From Geobacter sp. UBA6169 (GTDB lineage Bacteria; Desulfobacterota; Desulfuromonadia; Geobacterales; Pseudopelobacteraceae): a stretch of 10,745 nt of DNA. Below are positions 4,819 through 10,745 of the stretch, piece after piece. Positions within the stretch are counted from its first letter, which is position 1. Each line of letters starts with the position of its first letter. Both the position numbers and the translations under genes were made by a program. The notes under the pieces were generated by a model. The model was given only the letters and a program-made list of their open reading frames with translations. It was not told the DNA's origin and did no database searches. Location of the stretch: assembly GCA_002422265.1 (NCBI GenBank), contig DIUB01000157.1, positions 1 to 10,745 of the forward strand, given 5' to 3'.

Positions 4819-6876
4819 ATGGACACGGCTGATTTTCAAAATACCTTTTCCCATAACTCGCGCACTGATCTGGACGGACTGGTGGCTCTGGAACCGGCTG
4901 GCCCGTTCATGCGGCTGTTTCTGCGCTCCGAAACCGGTATTACCTTTCAGGATCACCCTTTTCGTCCCTTTGTGCTGATAACCACGCCAGCCCTGCTTGA
5001 AGGACTTGCACTGCCAATCGAGTACCGGCAGCTGACCGGTGATGACCCGCTGTGCTGGTTGGCCCATGTCGAGACCTGGCAACAGTGGTGCCGCCTGCGA
5101 GACCACCTGCGCAGCCACGCTACCGCCTCTGACTGGTATGCTCTGCATGACAGCAGACAGCAGTTTCTGGCTATGAACCCGGCCTGGTTTTTCAAGGGAC
5201 TTGCCTTTCAGTCGGTTAAAGTTCTCTGTCTCACCGTTGTGGCAGGAGGCAGCGCAGCCAAGCCGCTTGAACAGTTGACCGTAGCTGTTGCTGACGGACA
5301 GGGTTTTGAGGCCATCTGCAGCAGTTGCAACGGTTTGCCCGACCTGTTGCATCAGCTGACCGGCATCATCCAGGATCAGGATCCGGACGTACTGACCGGC
5401 TACAACCTGACACGCAGCACCCTGCCGCTTCTGGCGCGTTGTGCGGCACAGTATCAGACCAGACTCAGCTGGGGCAGGAACGGCTCACTGCTGCATGTGT
5501 CCGGCCAGCGCAGCAACACCACCTTCGAGGTTTACGGGCGTTCACTCATTGAGTTGCACACCCTGGTGCGGCACCATCAGCGCCTGATTGAGCCGCTGGG
5601 CGGGCTCAGTCTGCGACAGCTGGCAGGACGTCTTGCAAAAACTGCCGGCAACGTGCCGGACACCCCTGATTCGGCCATGCGACTCTATCAGATGCTGGCC
5701 CCGGCCTGGCACCAGCTTGCCCAGCAGCTCCCCTGCACCTTTGAGGCCGCTGTCAACCGCCCCGCTGCTGCAGCGCTGAAGACACTGCTGCTGCGCAGCT
5801 ACCTTGCCGACAACCGGAGTCTGCCGTCTCCTCCGGCCCTTATTGCATCAGCTCCACCTGAGGTTGGTCAGCTCCTGATCCCCGGCCAGACCGGACCGAT
5901 TATCAGGTATGACCTTTCGCTGCTGAAACCGGCCATCATGCAGGCCTATCAGATCAGCCCTGCAGCCGATACCTCTCAGCACCTTCTGACACTTCTTCGC
6001 ACGCACCTGGCCCGTTTTAGCGAAACAGCTGCAGCAACGTCGTCTGTGGCTCAATTGCTCTTCCAGCGCTTGTTGCTGCAGGCCTTTCCTGAGCTTCTTG
6101 CACGGCATTCCCCTCTGAGCGCCCCCGCTGCAGCAGCCGAGATTGAACGGCTTGCCGGCGTTATTATCCGGGATCTGTGTGCCTGTCTTGCTGAACATGG
6201 AGCAGACCCTGCTGCACTGGATAGCCAGGGCCTCTACGTAACGTTCAGATCGCCAAACACAGCAGAAACCGTCACTACGGCACTGCACAAACGCCTGGCT
6301 GAGCTGCTGCCCGGCGTCCTTGACTGCCGGCGCCACCAGTCATATCAGGCCATGTTCACCTATAAGCCAGGCTGTTATGCCCTGCTGCACGATGATGGCA
6401 GTATCAGTCACCAGGGCAGTATGACAGCTGCACGGAGCATGGAGCCTTATCTGAAGGATTTTCTCAACGAGGCGGTGGCCCTGTTGCTGACCGATCAGGC
6501 AGGGAAGATCCGGTCACTCTATGAGCAGCATCTGCTACGGCTGCGACAGCGTGACTCGGTCTATCAGGTGATGCGGACCGAAAAACTGGTGGAGCCGCTG
6601 GAGCAGTACGTACGGGCTGTTCAGAACGGCAGGCGCAACCGCGCTGCAGTCTACGAGCTTGCGCTGCAGCAGCCTGATCGGTGGCAACCCGGGGATAGCA
6701 TCGGATATTATGTAACCGGCAGTTCTAAACTGGTAGCGGCCCATGAGCAATGCCGGTTAGTGGAGGATTTTGATCCATTGCACCCTGACATGAACGTGCC
6801 CTGGTATGCTGAACGTCTGCACTTGCTTTTTAAAAGGCTTGAACCGTTTTTGCCTGCTGAGCCGACCCTGTTTTGA
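4819..6876 (+). CDS. Degenerate family B DNA polymerase (Pol II-like), probably catalytically inactive
   Basis: A 685-residue protein that aligns by motif order with bacterial Pol II. An ExoII-like segment DQDPDVLTGYN (186-196) is followed by TRSTLPLL where the family has the catalytic FD; no FDIET-type ExoI motif is seen near residues 128-145. Motif A is RYDLSLLKPAI (363-373): D365 is kept but SLYPS has become LLKPA. The region RLLLQAFPE (417-425) lies where motif B, KxxxNxxYG, is expected, with N and YG lost. Motif C DTDS reads DSQG (468-471), so the second Asp is gone. Thumb-like features remain: FTYKPGCYALL (513-523), DGSISHQGS, and a C-terminal NVPWYAERLHLLFKRLEPFL (659-678). It is somewhat shorter than E. 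coli Pol II. A structural DNA-binding or scaffold role is inferred. The ATG at 4819 begins 42 bases after the RadC-like gene and probably uses its own promoter. The gene ends at a strong terminator. Confidence 0.8.
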   Translation: MDTADFQNTFSHNSRTDLDGLVALEPAGPFMRLFLRSETGITFQDHPFRPFVLITTPALLEGLALPIEYRQLTGDDPLCWLAHVETWQQWCRLRDHLRSHATASDWYALHDSRQQFLAMNPAWFFKGLAFQSVKVLCLTVVAGGSAAKPLEQLTVAVADGQGFEAICSSCNGLPDLLHQLTGIIQDQDPDVLTGYNLTRSTLPLLARCAAQYQTRLSWGRNGSLLHVSGQRSNTTFEVYGRSLIELHTLVRHHQRLIEPLGGLSLRQLAGRLAKTAGNVPDTPDSAMRLYQMLAPAWHQLAQQLPCTFEAAVNRPAAAALKTLLLRSYLADNRSLPSPPALIASAPPEVGQLLIPGQTGPIIRYDLSLLKPAIMQAYQISPAADTSQHLLTLLRTHLARFSETAAATSSVAQLLFQRLLLQAFPELLARHSPLSAPAAAAEIERLAGVIIRDLCACLAEHGADPAALDSQGLYVTFRSPNTAETVTTALHKRLAELLPGVLDCRRHQSYQAMFTYKPGCYALLHDDGSISHQGSMTAARSMEPYLKDFLNEAVALLLTDQAGKIRSLYEQHLLRLRQRDSVYQVMRTEKLVEPLEQYVRAVQNGRRNRAAVYELALQQPDRWQPGDSIGYYVTGSSKLVAAHEQCRLVEDFDPLHPDMNVPWYAERLHLLFKRLEPFLPAEPTLF

Positions 6877-6890
6877 TCACAAAAATCACA

Positions 6891-6924
6891 AAAAAGGCCG
6901 TACCCCGAAGGATACGGCCTTTTT
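6891..6924. terminator. Bidirectional intrinsic terminator
   Basis: AAAAAGGCCGTA (6891-6902) and TACGGCCTTTTT (6913-6924) form a perfect 12-bp stem with a 10-base loop. On the plus strand it follows the PolB-like stop by 14 bases. On the minus strand it follows the small exported gene's stop by 20 bases and is continued by further T-rich sequence, so it suits both converging genes. Confidence 0.92.
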
Positions 6925-6944
6925 GAACCAGCTGTGAGCCGGAA

Positions 6945-7169
6945 TTACTTTGCAGCAGGTGCAGCAGCAGGTGCAGCAGCGTCCTTCTTCTCTTCTGCCT
7001 TCTTGGCTGCCTTCTTCTTTGCAGGCTTCTTTGCAGGCTTTGCATCAGCCTTAGGAGCTTCAGCAGCAGGAGCAGCAGGTGCAGCAGGAGCAGCAGCAGG
7101 CTTCTCAGCAGCAAAGGCAAAACCGGCAAAGGCAACAGTGGCAATCATAACAGCGATCATCTTTTTCAT
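6945..7169 (-). CDS. Small exported Ala/Lys/Pro-rich protein
   Basis: A 74-residue protein with a clear Sec signal peptide (MKK then a hydrophobic stretch, probable cleavage after AFA at residue 20). The mature part is low complexity: Ala/Pro runs, then a basic block of KPAKK/KKAAKK type (44-62), then an Ala/Pro tail ending in K. The composition recalls histone H1-like tails, but the signal peptide argues for a periplasmic or surface location, perhaps bound to cell wall or anionic polymer. The ATG at 7169 is chosen because GGAGG lies 9 bases upstream (7179-7184); ATG 7178 and TTG 7187 in the same frame would overlap that site. It is monocistronic, with its own terminator. Function unknown. 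Confidence 0.75.
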   Translation of the reverse strand: MKKMIAVMIATVAFAGFAFAAEKPAAAPAAPAAPAAEAPKADAKPAKKPAKKKAAKKAEEKKDAAAPAAAPAAK

Positions 7170-7208
7170 TGGGTACATCCTCCTCAAGAGATTTAGTACC
7201 TAGCATAC

Positions 7209-7224
7209 AGCAGGTTACATGCCA
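7209..7224 (-). promoter_or_regulatory. Candidate sigma-54 promoter of the small exported gene
   Basis: The minus strand reads TGGCATGTAACCTGCT, which fits the sigma-54 consensus TGGCACG-N4-TTGC[AT] with correct GG-to-GC spacing and two mismatches outside the GG and GC cores. The predicted start near 7198 gives a leader of about 29 bases that contains the Shine-Dalgarno site. The rest of 7225-7360 shows no clear terminator for the aminotransferase gene and no gene. Confidence 0.5.
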
Positions 7225-7360
7225 ACATTCTACAAATATTTTTCATTGAATGATTACGGAATATTGCAAATACAAGACGACAACAGCTTCCCCGGCGTTC
7301 TGCCATTCGTACCGCATATCAGGTAACCGCTTCTCGTTTTGATCCATACTGCCTGTACGC

Positions 7361-8461
7361 TCAGGATACCGCTACCGTTACTGCTGCCGCGATACGGCAC
7401 TGCTGTTCATCAGTCAGATAGGGGTGCATCGGCAGGCTGATCACCCGCTCTGCAACCTGCTCCGCTACCGGAAAACTGCCAACCGGCCTGCCAAGCCCCT
7501 GAAAGACCGGCTGCAAATGCAGCGGCACCGGATAATGCACCGCCGTAGGGATACCCTGCGCCTGGAGCATCTTGGCCAGTTCTTCCCGGTTGCTGACCTG
7601 AATGGTGTACTGGGCATAGACCGAACTGCAGCCCGTTGCCACCAGCGGAACACCCACCACACCATGCAGCAGTTCTGAGTAGCGGGCGCCGATCCGTTCT
7701 CTGGCTGCCACCTCATCATCAAACAGATCCAGCTTGGCCAACAGCACCGCTGCCTGCAACGTATCCAGCCGGCCATTGATCCCCAGCAGCGGGTGGTGGT
7801 AGCGTCGATCCTGGCCGTGAGACATGATCTGCCGCATCCGCACGGCCAGCGCCTCGTCATCGGTAAAGCAGGCACCGCCGTCGCCGTAACAACCGAGCGG
7901 CTTGGAGGGGAAGAAGCTGGTGCAGCCGATGGTGGACAACCCGCAGGACCTGCGCCCCTGATAGCCGGCGCCAAAACTCTGGCAGCCATCCTCAATCACC
8001 GGCAGGCCGTGTTTTGCGGCAACGGCATTGATGGCGTCAAAATCCGCACACTGGCCATACAGACTGACCGGCATGATCGCCCTGGTCTTCGGGGTAATGG
8101 CCGTCTCCAGCAAGGCCGGATCAAGGTTATAGGTCTGCGGGTCAATATCCACAAATACCGGTACCGCCCCCAGCAGGGCGATCATCTCACCGGTTGCGAT
8201 AAAGGTAAACGGGCTGGTGATCACCTCATCGCCGGCACCGATCCCCAGTGCCATCAGGGCCACCAGCAGCGCATCCGTACCGCTTGATACGGCAATGGCA
8301 TGTCGTACACCGCAGTAGGCAGCAAGGCGTGTCTCCAGCTCGGTGATCTCCGGCCCCATGATATACTGGCCGTGCTTCAACACCGCCTGTATACGGCGGT
8401 CCAGCTCTGACTTGATCCGCTCCTGCTGCTGTGCCAAATCAATAAAAGGAATACTGGTCAT
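7361..8461 (-). CDS. wbpE: DegT/DnrJ/EryC1/StrS sugar aminotransferase, WbpE-like
   Basis: A 366-residue PLP-dependent aminotransferase. It reads like WbpE from end to end: FIDLAQQQERIK, HGQYIMGPE, SSGTDAL (59-65), PVSLYGQCADFDAIN, IEDGCQSFGA (156-165; D158 contacts the PLP ring nitrogen), FFPSKPLGCYGDGG (183-196) with K187 as the Schiff-base lysine, HGQDRRYHH, and TAVHYPVPL. WbpE transfers the amino group of glutamate to the 3-keto group of UDP-2-acetamido-2-deoxy-3-oxo-glucuronate on the way to UDP-diacetylated diaminouronic acid for O-antigen. The substrate here is inferred from similarity. The usual partners (WbpA, B, D) are not in the window. It is the last gene of a minus-strand trio, 44 bases after the nucleotidyltransferase; the Shine-Dalgarno (AGAAAGAG) is weak. 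Other DegT-family sugars are possible. Confidence 0.85.
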   Translation of the reverse strand: MTSIPFIDLAQQQERIKSELDRRIQAVLKHGQYIMGPEITELETRLAAYCGVRHAIAVSSGTDALLVALMALGIGAGDEVITSPFTFIATGEMIALLGAVPVFVDIDPQTYNLDPALLETAITPKTRAIMPVSLYGQCADFDAINAVAAKHGLPVIEDGCQSFGAGYQGRRSCGLSTIGCTSFFPSKPLGCYGDGGACFTDDEALAVRMRQIMSHGQDRRYHHPLLGINGRLDTLQAAVLLAKLDLFDDEVAARERIGARYSELLHGVVGVPLVATGCSSVYAQYTIQVSNREELAKMLQAQGIPTAVHYPVPLHLQPVFQGLGRPVGSFPVAEQVAERVISLPMHPYLTDEQQCRIAAAVTVAVS

Positions 8462-8505
8462 GGTCGCTCTTTCTGTCTTTGTAGTCTGCTGCCCGGCAGA
8501 GCCGG

Positions 8506-9501
8506 TCAGCCCTGCATCTCAATCAGCGAATGATCACCGATGTTCATCCGGCGGGCCGTGCTGATTAACTGCACTGCGTCACCCAGAATGGTGTCGGTCA
8601 GCACCATGTTGCGCACCAGGGTATCGCCGTTGATAATGCTGTCACGAATAATACTGCGCTCGATCACGCTCCCCTTGGCCACCGAGACATTGGGGCCCAG
8701 GATGCTGTCCCGCACCGTGACACCACGCTCAATATGCACCGGCTCGATAAAAACACAATTGTACGCCTCACCGTGAATATGGTGCCGCCCCCGCAGCAGG
8801 TAGGCGTTGGTCTCCAGAATGGTCTCCGGCTTGCCGCAATCCAGCCAGGCATCGATCTCGGGTGCCTTCAACCGGCAGCCATCCTTGATCATCCGCATGA
8901 AGACTGCCGGCAGATAGTACTCCCCCTTGACCAGATCACCGGCCTCAATGGTGTCAGCCAGATAGGACATAAAGCGGTTGCCGTCTTTGAGGTAGTACAA
9001 CCCCACCTGGGCCAGCCGCGAGATCGGGGTGTCAGGCTTTTCCACCATGTCAACGATCTGGCCGTCTCTCAGCACATTGACTCCGAAGCGCTGGTAGTCC
9101 ACCACCTCTTTTGAATAGATCAGGCCGTCGCAGTCACTGCAGAGGGAAGGGATTCGGCTCAGGTCGGCATCAAAGATGGTATCGTTAAAGACAATCAGCA
9201 GATCATCACCGGCCGTAATCCGGGGTGCGGCCAGCCAGACCGCATGGGCCGGCCCTTTACGCTCGGTCTGAATCAGATAGCTGCAGGCCAGATCAGGGAA
9301 CTTTTTGTCCATGAACTCCTCGACCTGACCGCCGTTTTCATCAACAATAAAGATAAACTCGTCAACCGGCAGCACGGCCAGGCGTGAGACGATATGTTCC
9401 AGCACGGTCTTGCCGGCAACATGCACCAGCGACTTGGCCTTGGTGTGGGTGTGGGGCCGCAGCCGGGTCCCCTTGCCGGCAACCGGTAGAATGACTTTCA
9501 T
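8506..9501 (-). CDS. Sugar-1-phosphate nucleotidyltransferase with C-terminal left-handed beta-helix
   Basis: A 331-residue protein. The N-terminal Rossmann-like nucleotidyltransferase has VAGKGTRLRPHT (7-18) with K23 as the signature lysine, FND with D107 and WLDCGKPE with D221 as metal-binding aspartates, VEKP (153-156) and GEYYLP (193-198). From about residue 245 hexapeptide-type repeats (VHIERGVTVRDSILGPN, and similar) form a left-handed helix of the RmlA-long or GlmU kind. It makes an NDP-sugar from an NTP and a sugar-1-phosphate; neither the base nor the sugar can be read from the sequence. The ATG at 9501 is chosen because AAGGAG at 9508-9513 lies 6 bases upstream, partly inside the TAA stop of the epimerase gene; the 22 residues before it in frame are not family-like. 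Confidence 0.85.
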   Translation of the reverse strand: MKVILPVAGKGTRLRPHTHTKAKSLVHVAGKTVLEHIVSRLAVLPVDEFIFIVDENGGQVEEFMDKKFPDLACSYLIQTERKGPAHAVWLAAPRITAGDDLLIVFNDTIFDADLSRIPSLCSDCDGLIYSKEVVDYQRFGVNVLRDGQIVDMVEKPDTPISRLAQVGLYYLKDGNRFMSYLADTIEAGDLVKGEYYLPAVFMRMIKDGCRLKAPEIDAWLDCGKPETILETNAYLLRGRHHIHGEAYNCVFIEPVHIERGVTVRDSILGPNVSVAKGSVIERSIIRDSIINGDTLVRNMVLTDTILGDAVQLISTARRMNIGDHSLIEMQG

Positions 9502-9511
9502 GGTTGGCTCC

Positions 9512-10519
9512 TTAACAGTGGTAGTAGGCGCGGTACCAGGACACGAACCTCGCCAGCCCCACCTCAATTGAAGTGGATGGCGTAAACCCGGTGGCTGCGG
9601 TCAGGTCATCCAGGTCAGCACAGGTGGACGGCAGATCACCGGGCTGCAACGGCAGCAGGTTTTTCTGTGCTGTTTTACCCAGACAACGCTCCAGAGCTTC
9701 AACAAACTGCAGCAGCTCAACCGGCCGGTTGTTGCCGATATTATAAACCCGCCACGGCGCACTGCTGGTTGCCGGATCAGGCCGTTGACCGTTCCAGGCA
9801 GGATCAGAAGCGGCAACAAGGTCAGCCACCCGGACAACCCCCTCGACAATGTCATCGATATAGGTAAAATCCCGTTGCATCCTGCCATGGTTGTAGAGAT
9901 CGATCGGCCTTCCCTCCAGAATCGCCCGGGTAAAGCTGAAATAGGCCATATCAGGCCGTCCCCAGGGACCATAGACCGTAAAAAAACGTAAGCCGGTGCA
10001 GGGAAGGCCATAGAGGCTTGCGTAGGTGTGGGCCATCAGCTCATTGGCTTTTTTGGTAGCCGCATACAGTGATAAGGGATGATCCACGTTGTGATGCACC
10101 GAAAACGGCAGGGCCGTGTTGGCACCGTAAACCGAACTGGATGAAGCATAGACCAGATGCTTGACACCGTGATGGCGGCAGCCTTCCAGAATATGCATGA
10201 ACCCCACCAGGTTACTGTCCACATAGGCATGGGGATTGGCCAGCGAGTAGCGCACACCGGCCTGGGCAGCCAGGTTGATCACCAGGTCAAAATCATGCCG
10301 GGCAAAAACCCCTTCCAGCAGCTGCCGGTCTTCCAGACCTCCCTTAACAAAGCTGAAACCGGGCTGCCCGGTCAAGTGGGCCAACCGGGCCTGTTTCAAT
10401 GATACCTCATAGTAGTCGTTCAGGTTGTCCAGTCCGACCACCTGATTGCCGCAGTCCAGCAGACGCAGCGCAACATGAAAACCGATAAAACCGGCAGCGC
10501 CGGTGACAAGGATACGCAT
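9512..10519 (-). CDS. UDP-glucuronate 4-epimerase-like SDR enzyme
   Basis: A 335-residue extended short-chain dehydrogenase/reductase. GAAGFIG (7-13) binds NAD; DNLNDYY (31-37), NLAAQAGVRYS (82-92), SSSSVYG (126-132) and YAATK with Y152 and K156 give the catalytic triad; LRFFTVYGPWGRPDM is typical of bacterial UDP-glucuronate epimerases that yield UDP-galacturonate. Length equals the family's usual length. The start at 10519 has AGGAG (10526-10530) 6 bases upstream. The stop TAA lies inside the Shine-Dalgarno of the next gene, so the two are translationally coupled. It is the first gene of the nucleotide-sugar trio. No clear promoter was found in 10520-10598. Confidence 0.88.
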   Translation of the reverse strand: MRILVTGAAGFIGFHVALRLLDCGNQVVGLDNLNDYYEVSLKQARLAHLTGQPGFSFVKGGLEDRQLLEGVFARHDFDLVINLAAQAGVRYSLANPHAYVDSNLVGFMHILEGCRHHGVKHLVYASSSSVYGANTALPFSVHHNVDHPLSLYAATKKANELMAHTYASLYGLPCTGLRFFTVYGPWGRPDMAYFSFTRAILEGRPIDLYNHGRMQRDFTYIDDIVEGVVRVADLVAASDPAWNGQRPDPATSSAPWRVYNIGNNRPVELLQFVEALERCLGKTAQKNLLPLQPGDLPSTCADLDDLTAATGFTPSTSIEVGLARFVSWYRAYYHC

Positions 10520-10598
10520 TCATCACTCCTGGTACTCTGCTGAGAACTGCCACTGTTCATAGCACAGCAGGCAGTGACCTGCAAAGAGCAGCCTGCAG

Positions 10599-10745
10599 CT
10601 ACTCAGCCTCAAGCTGATAGCCGCTCCCCTGCATAAACCTGATAATCTCCCTCGTATGTTCCTGACCGCGGGTCTCCAGCAGCAGCTGTACTGCAGTCTT
10701 GCCCATCACCACCCCCTGGGTGCGGCGGTCGTGGGTAATATCATG
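10599..10745 (-). CDS. ilvA: Threonine ammonia-lyase, C-terminal ACT end (partial)
   Basis: The last 48 codons of a gene entering from the right edge, with stop TAG at 10599-10601. The residues include THDR at the start, V-M-G-K, then LLLETRGQEH and EIIRFMQGSGYQLE, the pattern of the ACT domain that ends IlvA-type threonine dehydratases. The ACT domain senses isoleucine or other amino acids; the catalytic PLP domain is outside the window. The gap to the epimerase gene is about 80 bases with only a short hairpin and no T-run. Confidence 0.7.
   Translation of the reverse strand, partial: HDITHDRRTQGVVMGKTAVQLLLETRGQEHTREIIRFMQGSGYQLEAE

Noticed and set aside
6934..7203. Plus-strand 89-residue Ala/Phe-rich open frame
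   Set aside because: Mirror of the GCAG-rich low-complexity coding sequence of the small exported protein, without a ribosome site.
10547..10598. GCAGG...CCTGC hairpin after the threonine ammonia-lyase stop
   Set aside because: Five-pair stem and no T-run; not sufficient to call a terminator.
1..10745. CRISPR array near the CARF gene
   Set aside because: No regularly spaced direct repeats were found; repeats at 3445-3699 are protein-coding and of uneven spacing.

Overview
The window looks like a chromosomal stretch of a Gram-negative bacterium, most likely Desulfuromonadota (Geobacter/Trichlorobacter type). This rests on the style of the genes (a Pol II-like family B polymerase, WbpE-type sugar genes, a candidate sigma-54 promoter, moderately high GC) and not on a marker gene, so the assignment is tentative. 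No rRNA, tRNA, CRISPR array or insertion sequence was seen.

Left part (1-3858, all minus strand) resembles a defence or accessory island. In transcription order it holds: a small membrane protein with a DW-T-P...PGN repeat (3361-3858); an orphan CARF-type CRISPR-associated gene of the NE0113 family, broken by one frameshift (2116-3287); a UPF0175/DUF3368 pair with an 8-base overlap, read as a putative toxin-antitoxin operon (1792-2046 and 1305-1799); and a TIR-STAND NTPase gene (3-1199) that stops at the window edge in the middle of its NTPase module.

Middle part (4015-6876, plus strand) is divergent from the CARF/membrane-protein pair. It holds a RadC-like JAMM protein with an unusual insertion in its metal motif, then a 685-residue protein that reads as a catalytically degenerate Pol II-type DNA polymerase. 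The polymerase gene has its own promoter, placed so that the mRNA would start at the ATG. A strong bidirectional terminator (6891-6924) closes this part.

Right part (6945-10745, minus strand) is ordinary metabolism: a small exported Ala/Lys/Pro-rich protein behind a candidate sigma-54 promoter; a three-gene nucleotide-sugar operon (UDP-glucuronate 4-epimerase-like, sugar-phosphate nucleotidyltransferase, WbpE-like aminotransferase) for surface polysaccharide; and the last 48 codons of a threonine ammonia-lyase gene.

The best candidate for an undescribed system is the divergent four-gene block 2116-6876: CARF sensor, repeat membrane protein, RadC-like JAMM protein and inactive PolB. Linkage of the two halves is inferred from position only.
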